From: Thamnidium elegans | Taxonomy: Eukaryota; Mucoromycota; Mucoromycetes; Mucorales; Mucoraceae | Direction: 5' to 3' | DNA length: 64,000 nucleotides | Assembly (NCBI GenBank): GCA_025201345.1 | Contig: JAIXMG010000006.1 | Coordinates: 558,001-622,000 of the forward strand | Shown here: in pieces, positions 48,076 through 59,600 of the stretch | Layout of the letters: every line of letters begins with the position of its first letter | How positions within the stretch are numbered: the stretch's first letter is position 1 | The notes under the pieces: generated by a model | What the model saw: only the letters and a program-made list of their open reading frames with translations | What the model was told of the DNA's origin: nothing | Database searches by the model: none | Program-made: the position numbers and the translations under genes

Positions 48076-51000
48076 TTAGCCACTTCGCATTATTAGATAT
48101 GTTTCGTATATAATATAGAAATCGCCAACAATAATGACAAACTCTTGCTCAATTTTATCAATAGAACCTTGATAAGTCTTCTGTACGTTTTTAAACGCGC
48201 TTGAGGACTCTACATACGTCTTCCAGGCACGTTTTAAATTAGCCACCATTTGAGTTCCTTCACACATGGTTTTATAAACACTTTCAAAAACAGGTTGATT
48301 CAATGCCGATACTTCCTTTACAGATTCTTCCTCTAATTTGTAAAGCAATGTCCTGATATGATGCTTATAACAGTCTATGAATTCAATCGTTCCAAGTAAG
48401 GTATACCCGAGTTCATATTCCTCCAACGACCTTTGATAATTGATATACTGATATACCATCTCCCTGTAAGCCATTTGTACCTCTTCAAGAATATCAACAC
48501 TTTCAGGTAACATATCATCCAACAATACTTGATGATTAAAAAACCTGACATACGTATCAGATGTCAATTTTCTAAATGTTTGTTTGATCATATCCATTTT
48601 ATCTCTTAGCTCCTGTAGGTCGGGAAAGGTTGCTCGTGGTAACTTGAAAAATAAATGGGCAAAGCCGTCCCTATCATATTCATCAAACCCAAGGTACTCC
48701 CATCTATGTTCTTCTTCTTCGTTAGTATCTAAGACACGAGGAATATCAGTTGCTTCCGATCCGGTATAAACATTGTGGCGCATCCAATGATAAACGTTAT
48801 TATTTATACAATCGATTTCGAATTGAGTATACGGAGGAGTATCGAGAAAGGAATCTAGGTCAGAAGGAATGGCATTTTCAGAAACAGTGTTATTAGGGAC
48901 ACGTAGAAGCGATACAGTACTATCAGTGGAATAATGAGAGGCGCTATTTGTGATGGTAGGCTCCGTACCCGAAGGGATTCGGCCTGCATTAGATTCAGCT
49001 TCATTATCCGGAATATATTCCCCAGAGACAATGGACATAATTCCCGGACGATCATTAACTTCAGATACTGGACTGGGCTCAAAATCAGTATTAGTTACAA
49101 ATGGTACATCTTGATCCAATTCAGATTCTGTGTTTATGGTAGTATTACTTTCGTCTTGATCTGCGTTACCATCATTCGCCTCGGATACTGGACTTGGTAC
49201 AAAATCAGGATTAAAGACAAATGGTACATCCTGGTCTAATTCAGACTCTGTATTTACGACAACATTACTTTCATCTTGATCCGCATTATCATCGTTATTC
49301 TCGGATAATGGACTTGGTACAAATTCAGGATGAAAGACAAATGGCACGTCTTGATCCAGCTCAGATGCTGTATTCTGATTCGATAATGAACTAGTTGAAT
49401 AATCGACATCATTGTCACTTCTTACATAATAAAATAAGGGCTCAGGAGGATAACCGTATCCATCAAAATCAATTTGATCGTCCACGGAATTGGACCTATA
49501 CCGAACAGGTGGAGTAAATGGTGTACCAGGCGTCGTACTAGGCGGTATACGGAAAATAAGCGCATACGCAAAATCTCTAATGGAAGGATTATTATGGTAC
49601 AATGAAGTAACTAATACTTCGCTAATTGGACTTCCTGGGTTATTCATCAATTCTTCATAATGGTGTCTTAATATTCGCATTACTTCATTTTCTTCAACTA
49701 TTACTGATCCTAAATCATCTACTAATCTATACAATATTTGAGAGCCAGATTTTACTAAAGGCCAAGATGGTCTACGTTCAACTCGGGCACGATTATAATC
49801 GAACGTCTCAAATGCGTTTTCTTGATAGCTAGATAATTCATCAATTCCAGATAGAACAGGAGAGTACCGTTTACGTGATGATCCTTCCTCTTGCTTTTCA
49901 TTTTCGATACCTTGATTTTCATCTTGGATGTCCTCCTCTTCATATTGGATATCTTGTTCTTCGTCTACGGTATCGAAGTAATCGTATTTACCTGCTCGTG
50001 GGTAGAATGTCATGGGTGCACTTTTTTGATAACTAGGCGCTTCTTCCTCTTGATTGTATATTTCGGTTTCTTCTTCTTCATATACCGGATCGTATATTTC
50101 GGTATCCTTTTCTTCTTCCATGAGGTCTTCTTTTGCTACTTTGTGTTCTTCAGTACCGTGTTTTTCCCTTCGAATATTTGGATACTTGGTCTGAATCGGT
50201 GCATCGAACTCTAACTCTTCATAAACTGGAATGCCCGCCATCCTTTTAATCGTATCAAACCGTTCCTTCATTTTCTTATCTTCTTCGTCATCATCATCAT
50301 CATTATTATTATTATTATCGCTATTATTGTTATCACCATTATTGTTATCACTATTATTATCATCACTATTATTATCATCACCATTATTATTATCGCCATG
50401 GTTATTATCGCCATGGTTATTATCATCATCGTCGTTTTTTTCAGGAAGATTTGTCAAAATGGTTTGAAATAATCGTATGTCCTTTAAAGCATTTTCTGCG
50501 TAATCTTTAAACAAAGCCGACTGATAATTTTTTTCGCCATTATTATTACCAAACAGCATCCTCTTTGGGAATCGAGATCTCTTCTCTTTTACAGGTTTCA
50601 TAAAAATTTGGTTTAAAAAGTTCGCGAGATATGTATCCTCAACGGAAGTATCAATACTTAAAAGTGTCTCCAAATCATGTTTTGAAATAATTTCATTTGC
50701 ATTAGCTGAACTTGTTAAATGATGCAACATAAAATCACAAAGAAACAAATTACGAGACGAACCAAGTACGCCAGACAACACCATAGGAACCTCCTCTAAT
50801 ATTTTATTACCATCAATATCTATTTTCATTATTTTTAAACCAAAATATGTCGAGATAATAATCACAATTGATGTTACTATTAGTATAGTGTTATCGTCAT
50901 CTGCATTGGAACACAGTTCTCTTAACAACTCCTTTAATCTAGTATCTCTGTCAACCGAAAACAATTCTACCAGGATCTTTTGTGAAATACTTTTTATGGT

Positions 51001-51312
51001 TTGATGTTGAAAGAATGGAATTGTTTTATTGTCTTTCAGACAAGACATTGGACGAAAATTGTTAAGGTATATCCATTCTTGAAGATGGTCAAGGTATACT
51101 TCAAATAATTTAGCTTCTTCTTCACGATCGAATATAAATTTACCGCAGATTTCTACATGATCGTATTCAAAGAATACAGGTACTTCAGGACCAGGTACAG
51201 GCGTATCACTACTGTTAGGATGGTAAATTGTTTCTATATAAAACCGACCAGAAAGGTATAAAAATACCCAAAAAATCCAAAATTCTAAAACAAAACATGT
51301 AGTGTAAATCAT
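48076..51312 (-). CDS. Large acidic repeat-containing hypothetical protein, 1078 residues
   Basis: One uninterrupted frame from ATG at 51312 to a stop at 48076. Residues 4-22 are a hydrophobic signal or anchor (CFVLEFWIFWVFLYLSG), and residues about 141-159 (ILIVTSIVIIISTYFGL) a second membrane segment, so the protein is probably membrane-bound or secretory. Residues about 294-344 are an Asp/Asn/Gly run. Residues about 385-475 are very Glu-rich. About residue 655-745 holds three 40-residue repeats starting SELDQDVPFV, each with PSP(V/L)SE and NADQDESN. The last 260 residues, rich in aromatic and hydrophobic positions (YDRDGFAHLFFKLPRATFPD, SDTYVRFFNHQVLLDDML), look folded and helical. No family recognised. 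Absence of introns in a gene this long is unusual here. Expression and function are unknown. Confidence 0.78.
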   Translation of the reverse strand: MIYTTCFVLEFWIFWVFLYLSGRFYIETIYHPNSSDTPVPGPEVPVFFEYDHVEICGKFIFDREEEAKLFEVYLDHLQEWIYLNNFRPMSCLKDNKTIPFFQHQTIKSISQKILVELFSVDRDTRLKELLRELCSNADDDNTILIVTSIVIIISTYFGLKIMKIDIDGNKILEEVPMVLSGVLGSSRNLFLCDFMLHHLTSSANANEIISKHDLETLLSIDTSVEDTYLANFLNQIFMKPVKEKRSRFPKRMLFGNNNGEKNYQSALFKDYAENALKDIRLFQTILTNLPEKNDDDDNNHGDNNHGDNNNGDDNNSDDNNSDNNNGDNNNSDNNNNNDDDDDEEDKKMKERFDTIKRMAGIPVYEELEFDAPIQTKYPNIRREKHGTEEHKVAKEDLMEEEKDTEIYDPVYEEEETEIYNQEEEAPSYQKSAPMTFYPRAGKYDYFDTVDEEQDIQYEEEDIQDENQGIENEKQEEGSSRKRYSPVLSGIDELSSYQENAFETFDYNRARVERRPSWPLVKSGSQILYRLVDDLGSVIVEENEVMRILRHHYEELMNNPGSPISEVLVTSLYHNNPSIRDFAYALIFRIPPSTTPGTPFTPPVRYRSNSVDDQIDFDGYGYPPEPLFYYVRSDNDVDYSTSSLSNQNTASELDQDVPFVFHPEFVPSPLSENNDDNADQDESNVVVNTESELDQDVPFVFNPDFVPSPVSEANDGNADQDESNTTINTESELDQDVPFVTNTDFEPSPVSEVNDRPGIMSIVSGEYIPDNEAESNAGRIPSGTEPTITNSASHYSTDSTVSLLRVPNNTVSENAIPSDLDSFLDTPPYTQFEIDCINNNVYHWMRHNVYTGSEATDIPRVLDTNEEEEHRWEYLGFDEYDRDGFAHLFFKLPRATFPDLQELRDKMDMIKQTFRKLTSDTYVRFFNHQVLLDDMLPESVDILEEVQMAYREMVYQYINYQRSLEEYELGYTLLGTIEFIDCYKHHIRTLLYKLEEESVKEVSALNQPVFESVYKTMCEGTQMVANLKRAWKTYVESSSAFKNVQKTYQGSIDKIEQEFVIIVGDFYIIYETYLIMRSG
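49066..49370 (-). repeat. Tandem repeat, three units of 120 bases, within the 1078-residue gene
   Basis: Three successive units encode 40 residues each beginning SELDQDVPFV. The first two are nearly identical in layout; the third is diverged after PSPVSE. Unit length is an exact multiple of three, so copy number can change without breaking the frame. Confidence 0.85.
50281..50432 (-). repeat. Asp/Asn-coding trinucleotide repeat region
   Basis: A stretch of GAT/AAT/GGT-type codons (read on the minus strand) encodes a run of D, N, G, H and S residues, with a short embedded NNHGD duplication. It is a likely site of length variation. Confidence 0.85.
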
Positions 51313-52373
51313 GGATAACTAAAAAAAAAAGAGAGAGGGAGGAATATCTTATTGTGCGAGAAAAAAAAAGGGATACTCTTTTTATACTTGAGGATAAACT
51401 ACAAGGACCTAATTTATTATTAATAGTCGCATTAATTTATAACACAAAGAAAGAAAAAACTAACATCTTTTTAGTAACTTTCTTCAATATATGCTTCATT
51501 GTATTCTTCTTATTTAAGTACATATTTAACCTCTCTTTACGCCTCTTGAAATAATGATCGGATACGAGGTTTTAGTATTTAATTTAATAGTGGTTACAAC
51601 TCATTCTAAATATAGTCTGCAGTACAATGTCCCTATCCTTTTTCTTTTCTTTTACTTATAATAAATATCTAAATTTGTCTACAACTTCTTTATAGTCATT
51701 AATATGCCCCATTGTCTTTTTGACATTATTTTTCTCATCTTTCACCAGCTGATGAGTATAATCAGCATTGATATCCAGATTATTTAAAATAAGTATATAT
51801 AACTAATCGTTTTTCTCTCTACATTTCTACTGTAATATCATATACAGTAAATTCCGCCTACGTCTTTTGCTGAAACTGATTTATATAACTAACCCCTGAC
51901 GTCTTTAGCTAACGTAGTACGTACAATGGGCCCCCATTACTTCTGGTTCATACGTTTAAATACATCGATTGATAACAGTCTTTAAGATAAAGAACATATC
52001 ATTCACACAAGTAGAAGTTTGAGAGGTAGATCTATTTCATTTCAATCATGACGTAACGACAAAATCCTAGAGTTTTTGACGCTGGTAACTAAGAAGAAAG
52101 AAGTTATCACAAGATAATGCAAAAGTGCAGCGAACTTGATCTTTATTTGTACTAAAATAGAATTATCATGGTAATAAGGATTCGTAACTTCATTTAGACT
52201 ATTTTATTATTCTATAGATGCCGTAGCAAACCGTTTAAAATTGTGAATTACCAAAAATCATATCAGAGAAGCAAATAAATCCATTTTTATTTTTTGTTTA
52301 TTGTTAAAAAAGCGTGAAATAAAATACTAGCTTTAAAATAATATTGTAGTATAAACTTGATATGCACCTTGGT
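51313..52373. other. Intergenic upstream of the 1078-residue gene
   Basis: About 1 kb of AT-rich DNA with no supported gene. The frame at 51354-51554 on the plus strand lies in the presumed promoter region and is unconvincing. Confidence 0.5.
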
Positions 52374-52493
52374 TTATAGTTCAAAACCCTCAAGCTCCTC
52401 CAATTTTTTCATAAGGACTTTTACATTTTCCTCAGTATATCGCTTATAAATTAACATGCAAAGAGCCTGTTCCTTTGTAATAGTAATTGACAT
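52374..52493 (-). CDS. Possible 39-residue small protein
   Basis: The minus strand from 52493 reads MSITITKEQALCMLIYKRYT followed by an amphipathic, Lys/Glu-rich helix ending in ELEGFEL and TAA. The ATG has A at -3 (ACCGAAATGTC). The composition is unlike homopolymer-derived chance frames around it, being balanced in charged and hydrophobic residues with heptad-like spacing. I do not recognise it. It could be an independent micropeptide or the remains of a larger gene. Confidence 0.35.
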   Translation of the reverse strand: MSITITKEQALCMLIYKRYTEENVKVLMKKLEELEGFEL

Positions 52494-53109
52494 TTCGGTT
52501 TAAAGAAAAAAATGAAAGGGAATGGCTACACCACAAATAATAATATGTCTGCCACATAAAATGATGCCTGTCACACAGTAAGACGTCTGATGGGGGGAAA
52601 TAGCCAGCGTTTACTTTATCTGACCCTCTGACGATTTCGACCCCCTATATTACGCTTTTTTTTTTACTACGCTAATAGACGGAGAATAAAATCTATTAGA
52701 AATACACATTCATGGCTTCTAGAAAGATTGATATTTATTTATTTGTTTAGAATCCAGGTGGAAACTAAAACATTTTAAATTTAAGGTTTTCTTAATAACT
52801 AAATGAATTTAACTGTACATGTGTAAAACGTAGTCTCTTTCTTTCTTTTTTTCTGTAAAAAGTGATAAATACTCTTCTATAATCTTTTCAGAGAGCTTTG
52901 AATACTTATCCACATATGCAATATAGATAGAGTTTAATATGTGTTAGTATATATAATTTACTGGTATATATTAGCTGTAGTTAGAATTAGATAAAAACAG
53001 TACATGTTTATTTAAATGAATGGTTCGGGGAATTGATATGATGCCAGTAATATATAATGCATACATATTTATATAATAAATAAAAGATAAAATGAAAGGG
53101 TTGAACGAA
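52494..53109. other. Intergenic downstream of alternative oxidase
   Basis: About 600 bases. The 3' UTR of the alternative oxidase lies at its right end. The 60-residue minus-strand frame at 52971-53153 overlaps that gene in another frame. No further feature seen. Confidence 0.5.
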
Positions 53110-54130
53110 TTAGGCCATAGCATTTCGATTCTTTTGCAGCTGATTGTTGACATCTTCCTTATGTTTAGCCATGACTTCTTCTAAGATATTTTCTTTATTA
53201 TCAGCAATACGGTCAGAAAAGAAATGGTTAGCATCACGATGAACGGCTTCGTCTGCTCTAACTGCAAGCACAACATCACGAATAGTAGCGGAAGGTTGAA
53301 GATTATAATAATCTAATGAAAAATTAATACATATATTTTTTTTAAAAACAAGTATATTAGTAATCAAAAAAGTGAGACTTACCAATTGCAATTTTAGGTG
53401 CAGGGTCATTCTTGATAGCGCCACTATCTAAATCGTCTAAGAAATGTGTATAAGAGACAACAGCTTCTTCTTCAAGGTAACCACACATACGATGTGCATT
53501 TTTAGGGCTAAAGAGATACAGGAAGAAATAGGCATTGTAGAATACACCTTGAGCTCCCAAGATAAGCAATCGATTAAAAGTTGATGGTTGTAAACACTTC
53601 ATAAAAGTCATTAAATGAAATCGCTCGTTTTCAGCTTCATGAAGTAAATGACTAATCCAACCATTGTCATCAGATAAGTTACGAAGTGATTTCATGTGAC
53701 GAAGCATGCCACCAACCATACCGGGGACTGCGGCGATCGTTTCAAGCATGACAGCACGCATATAATGATCTCTACCAAAGTAAGTATCTGGAATTGTACG
53801 AAGGCACTTGACGCCATAGTAAGCCATTTTATCACCCATTGTCTTTGGGACGTGATGTTTACCAGGACCGAAATCGATCTTTTCAAGGGCTTCAGTAGTT
53901 AATTTTTGATTAAGCATAAATTCTTCGCGCATAGGAATTGGACGAGAGTCAAGGACTTCACGGTATACATCTCTAGGCATATTTTCAGTGACATTAGAGT
54001 GAGCGGCTTGATTGGGATCAGACTTTGTAGTTAAAGTACGAACACCAGGTACAACAATACGAGTAATGGAAGCAACAGATAAAGTAGAAGTAGATTTGAG
54101 TAATTGATGAGTAGTTATAGTACGTAACAT
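53110..54130 (-). CDS. AOX: Alternative oxidase, mitochondrial
   Basis: Two exons, 54130-53383 and 53312-53110, join to 316 codons plus TAA. The enzyme is a di-iron ubiquinol oxidase of the inner mitochondrial membrane that passes electrons directly to oxygen and bypasses complexes III and IV, giving cyanide-resistant respiration. All iron-ligand motifs are present: LET (129-131), NERFHLM (168-174, with F where NERMHL is usual), LEEEAV (219-224) and RADEAVHRD (268-276). The first about 35 residues are rich in Ser, Thr, Arg and lack acids, as in a mitochondrial presequence (ending near GVRTLTTKS). Length is typical. The single intron falls before the last catalytic helix. Identification is secure; regulation by respiratory stress is known for the family but not seen here. 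Confidence 0.97.
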
Positions 54131-55447
54131 TTTTTCAGAGAAGGGAGCTTTTTTTTTAAAAAATAATGAAGAGAAAAAATAATAATAGGAAAATCAACAT
54201 TTTTTCGATACATATATAGTTTTTTTTTTTTTTAGATAGTAATTTTGACATAAGGATGAACCTGATAGCTCCGAATTCTATGCGCATCTGCTGGAGTATT
54301 TGTCGGAGTTCTTTTCCGACTAGCATGTATAAAAAGAGTACGAATGCGTTCAACTTTTTAGTTCTTTTGATTTGAATACTTTTAAAACGACATAGTTTAA
54401 TAGAATACATTTTAAATATTAAAAAGAATCCAATAACGAATAAAATTGAGTTTGTATCTCATTACTTTTTTCACTACATTTGAACAAAAAAAAAAAGAAC
54501 TCTTTATCGGATTTTTTATTATGACTCTTTTTACGAAACAGGTTCGGATTTTTTCGAATGTTCGTTATCCAATCATTTTTCAACTTTACTACAAGTTGCT
54601 CCCGTACACGCCTGTTCCTTATTCCACGCCAATCATTTTAAATAAATTAAACTTATATCCCTCCTTTTTCTATAATCCCTGTTTATTGCATGGGAAGATG
54701 CAGTTTATTAAGTGATAAATTTACAGGCGTAGATTATGAATCATGATAATGTCATATGACTAGTGTGATGCCAAATTAGACTTTTTTTTTTTTTTTTTTC
54801 GTGGTTCCGTCATTATTATACTATATATGTTTGACATATAATTTATGTTTGTTTCTCAACATGTGCTATCAAATTAAAATACTTGTTTTAGCCAACCTTT
54901 TTTATTAAGCGTGTCACTCTTTTCAGCCATGAATTATAAAAATGATTACTCATTATCATCGAACGCAGATATAATAACGTGAAATCAGGAAAAAAAAGGG
55001 TCCAGTAAACAAATAATGATGAATAAATATGGATTATTCAGTAAATGTTTCTTCTATAAAAGTATGTTGTATACAAAAAAATAGTGCTGAGCACGGTCAT
55101 AAACGGATCCGATTACTATTATAACTTAAATACACCCCGCACATATGCCCGTCATTATATGTTAACAAACGATCTGACCTTCTCATAACTAATGAGGCGT
55201 TCCTCCATGAACTAGTTTTTTTTTTTTTCATGCTGCAATAGTTAATTCAAGAGAATAGTCAAGGTTGGTCTATTTTTTGAGCTTCTTGCATGAGTTCTTA
55301 TGTATGCATGAAAACTAGACATTTAAAATAAAGAACATTATAGTTACTTATTTAAATTCTACTCACCATTAAAAGGTGAATCTGGATAAAGAGGTGAACT
55401 ATAAACATAAATATTATCTGCATCAAAAAAAAAAAAATGCAAATAAT
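54131..55447. other. Intergenic between AOX and YjbQ-type gene
   Basis: About 1.3 kb with the AOX promoter on the left. Open frames at 54156-54410 (-) and 54446-54715 (+) have no recognisable features. A T run lies at 54782-54800. No stress-response element could be assigned with confidence. Confidence 0.5.
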
Positions 55448-56114
55448 TTATTTTTTATTTTGTTGGCCTTGTAATGTAACTACGACTCTACGAGAGCCAC
55501 CATGATTACGATGTTCGCAAAGATAAATTCTATAATATATTATTTAAATACGTAATACATACTCGTTATGAATTAAAAACTTACCCTTGCCAAGTTCCCA
55601 AATTCAATTTACCATCTGTGATAGGAATGTTTAAAGACACACCTACGATACCCGATTTTAAATGTCCAGGCTAGTAATATATGTTAGTAAAGCCTATATG
55701 TATTACACCAACAGTGTATAATTCCCAGATTTACCATATCATCGGACCCTTCTGCTGTATGAATATAAGGGAAATCCTCGGGCACAATTTTATTTAACCC
55801 CATTTCCATATCCTTTTGAACATCTGAATCAAAGTTCTCATTGATCATTAATGACGCAGAAGTATGTTGCACTGAATCGTTTGTCAATTTAATTATACTT
55901 TTTTTTATATATAAAACATCAACTTACAAAATACATTGGCCATGCCAATCTTAAAAGACTTTAACTCGGGAAGCTGACCTACAATCTCTTTATGAACAAG
56001 ATGACAGCCTAAAATACGGCAGCTTGTCAAAAATTGTGTTGCTGTTGTTACGTTTCTATTATATTTACCTCTTCTGCGTTCGTTTAAACGGATTTCTCTT
56101 TGGACCCAAGACAT
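55448..56114 (-). CDS. YjbQ / UPF0047 family protein
   Basis: Exons in transcript order 56114-56069, 56008-55928, 55871-55735, 55670-55585 and 55529-55448 give 143 codons plus TAA, the normal size for this one-domain family. Signature blocks are all present: [66 protein letters not shown] and RRVVVTLQG. The conserved His in QHTSAS, the His of MPGHLK and the Glu-His of LCEHR form the putative active site. Bacterial YjbQ has a weak secondary thiamine-phosphate synthase activity; the true eukaryotic role is not established. Five exons in 430 coding bases is intron-dense. It is divergent from SMC5, with about 540 bases between the starts. Confidence 0.94.
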
Positions 56115-56652
56115 AATAATGTAACGATATAAAAGAAAAAGTAGAGCCAGTCTTTTTTTTTTTTTGAAGCATGATTAAATACGTCGTAATGTTTTAGGAC
56201 TATCATTTTTTAACTCTAATTTTTTACGAGAAGAGTCTTAAACAAAACGCGAAAAAAAAACCAGTAGTTAGTTTTATTTTCGTAAAAAGGAAAATATATA
56301 AAGAAAGACACATTAACACTAACGCCATAAACTTTATGAGTAAACAGTACATAGGTTTAACAAAATATTCTCAAATCCATCTGTATATTTATCTTTTTAT
56401 CCCTGAAAGGATCAATAAACGGCGTTTTCCTTTAATAGAGTAAGACTAATTGTATTGTTGAGGGAAAAAATACATAAAGTATACATATTTTATAAAAGAA
56501 TGTTAGTATAATAATATATCTATTTTAATTACCTGTCAATGTTAAATTTTTGACAGCAAAGCAGGGTTGTTTGATTGAAAAGCACCTCGCGTAATCTGAA
56601 ATAAAACTACGCGACTCTATTAAAAAAACATTTTTCTTCTCCTTATTCAACC
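56115..56652. other. Divergent promoter region of YjbQ-type gene and SMC5
   Basis: About 540 bases shared by two divergent starts. It includes a T run at 56153-56166 and an alternating AT-rich block. Just before the SMC5 start there is a GCGTAATC...ACTACGCGACTC segment that might include a cell-cycle element, but no exact consensus (such as ACGCGT) is present. Confidence 0.45.
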
Positions 56653-59600
56653 ATGTCTCGAGAAAGAAATTTTGACGACGACGAGCCAGAATACAGTCAA
56701 TCTTCCTCCAAACGATCTAGGACTGTAAATCATGTTGTAGAAGAGGAAGAAGAAGAGGAGGAAGTAACCTTATTAGTTGGTAACGATGGGTAAATAACAA
56801 ACGAACAGACTTTTGATAAAAGACTAACAAAAAAAGCTATTTAGTTTTGTTCAAGGATCGATCGTAAAGATTACACTTACCAACTTTGTCACTTATGATT
56901 ATTGTGAGATAATGCCCGGCCCACAAATGAATATGATTATTGGACCTAACGGTACCGGTAAATCAACTATCGTTTGTGCGATTGCTTTAGGATTAGGTGG
57001 TAGTCCTGCTTTATTAGGAAGAGCCAAGAATATTGCAGAGTTCGTAAAGACAGGTGCCGATGAAGCAACTATCAGTATCGAATTGAAAATGGTGGAAACA
57101 CGAAATGTCGTTATTCAAAGAACCTTCAAAAAAGTAGATAATACCAATACCTGGAGAAAGAACGGTAGAACCACCAGCTTAAAAGATATTTTGACTACTG
57201 TTCGTGATTTGAATATTCAAGTGGATAACTTATGGTAATTACATTCAAAAGTCTATACATGTAATAGATGATATATTAAATATATATTGTAGTCAATTTT
57301 TACCTCAAGATCGTGTGTCTGAATTTGCTGAATTATCTCCCTCTCAACTTTTGGAAAGAACTCAAGCTGCTGCAGGAGAATCAGATTTACATGATATGCA
57401 AAAGAAATTGATGGAATGGAGAGAGAAAGAAAAGATTTTTGAAAAGGTAAAAAAAAAAAAAAAAAAACGAAATGAAATTATTTGGCATAGTTACTAATAC
57501 TAGTATATGTATATATGTATAGGCACAACATTCTGATCTTGATCATCTCAAAACGTTACAAATCCATAATGCTGAATCAGAAAGAGATGTGTTAAGAATG
57601 CAACAAAGAACTGATATTTTAAACAATATATCTCTTTTGGAAGCTCAAATTCCCTTGATTAAATATTCAGAAGCTAAAGCAGATGTTGATAAAATTAAAG
57701 ATCAAGTAAATCAAGAAAAGGAGTTGGTTCAGAAAGTAAAGACTGAATTAGCACCTACTCAATCATTGATTAAGTAAGTAGGGTGTTGTGTTTTTAGATT
57801 ATAAAATACTAATAATATGGAAATATTAGAGAGTGTGAGACTGAAGCAAGAAAAGTGGCAAAAAAGTTCACAGATGAAAACTTTAAATTTAAAGAGCAAG
57901 ATCGTCGTGTGAAGTCAATCTCTACCGAAATTCAAGCGGCTGTAAGTCTAATAGTTTAATCACCCATTTTTTTTTTTTTTTACTGACTTTGTGTAATATA
58001 GAGAGAAAGCATAAAAGCTACTAAAGCATCCATTGCGTCAACCAAAGAGAGAATCCCAACCGAACAAAGAAAGATCGAAAATATTAAAGCTCAAATCCAA
58101 AAATTAGAAGATGCTGTAAGAGACCCTCCTTCAACTGATTATTCTCAATTTGAAGATGCTATTGTAAGTGAGTTTTATTTTTAAAAATTATAAATCATTT
58201 TTTTTTAAATATAATATCTTTATTAGACTGAGCTCAATAGAGAGACTTCTGATTTACATAATGAAAGTATAACATTGAATCAAAGATTACGTGAAACTGG
58301 TAGCAAAAAACATGGTTTGGAAAATGCATTGAAAGATAAAAAGAGAGAGTAGGTTTTATATTTAATCCTTTTGTATTTTATGTTATAACCAACACCTATT
58401 CTAGGCTTCAAGAAATCGATAATGCTAGACATGTCCGTTTAAATAAACTCAGATCTAGATATCCTGATGTTTTTAAAGCATATGAATATTGTAAAAACAA
58501 TCCAGATAAGTTTATTGGTAGAATTCATGGACCCGTTGTACTTGTTGTCAATGTAAAAGATGTTAGATATGCTTCTATGGTGGAACAAATTCTCGGTGGA
58601 GCTGCTAGTTCTCATCTTAGAGTAAGTGGTTACTTTAAAAAAATTTACATTTACACTGTATTTAATTCTATTTTTTTTTTTTTTTATAGTACTTTATTTG
58701 TGAAAACGCTCAAGATTATCGAACTTTTACTCGTCTCCTTGTAGATGAAAAGAGATTAAAAGTAAACGTTACTTGGCCCGATGTGAGTGACGATGTTTTA
58801 AGGACACCTACATCCGAAGCTGACTTACAAGCAAAACTTAAAATGGATCATTATGCAATCAATTTGCTTGAAGGAGATCCACATGTCATTCGTTACCTTG
58901 CCAAGGAATCCAAACTCAATATGATTCCTTTAGCTCTTAAACATTCTCGTGAAGAAGAAATTGTAAATTCTGGTCTCTTCCGAAAGTTTTGTGTTGGCCC
59001 AACTTATTACAATGTTAAAATATCTGATTATGGAAGGAAAAGTAAACAAACCTCAACTACTCCTTTGAGAAACGCTGAATACTTTGGTGATTCTGTTGAT
59101 CGGGAAGCCAAGGCTGCTCTCACCGAAGAATATAGAAACATTGAAGGAAGTCTACAACAAGCTGAGGTCGTTATTAAGGAGTATAACTTGGAGTATGAGA
59201 AAATAAAGAGAAAGATTGAAGAATGCAAACACAAAAAAGAGGACCTGGTTGCTCAAAAGAGAGATGTCCAACGCGAAGCGCAGGATTTCACTAAAAAGGT
59301 ACATGCTCTGAAACGTACAAAGATTGATCTGGAAGAGTCAAAAAAGAAACCACAAATTATGCTTGAAAAGATAAAAGAATTAGAAGAAAAGGTTGGAGAA
59401 ATCATAGCAGATGAAGAAAAACTTGTGCAGGATTATATCACCGCTTTGAAAAAGTTTGTTGAATTTTACGAAAATCGTAATGTTTACGACTTGCAAAAAA
59501 TTTACGCTACTGAAAAGTACACTACTATCAATAATTACTGTAAGGAGCAAGTAAAGGTATTACAAGAAGCTGAAAACGCTCTTATAAGTGCAAAAAGACA

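Noticed and set aside
49891..50467. Plus-strand frames rich in Leu/Ser/Ile/Phe (49891-50214, 50231-50467)
   Set aside because: Antisense readings of the acidic and Asp/Asn repeats of the 1078-residue gene.
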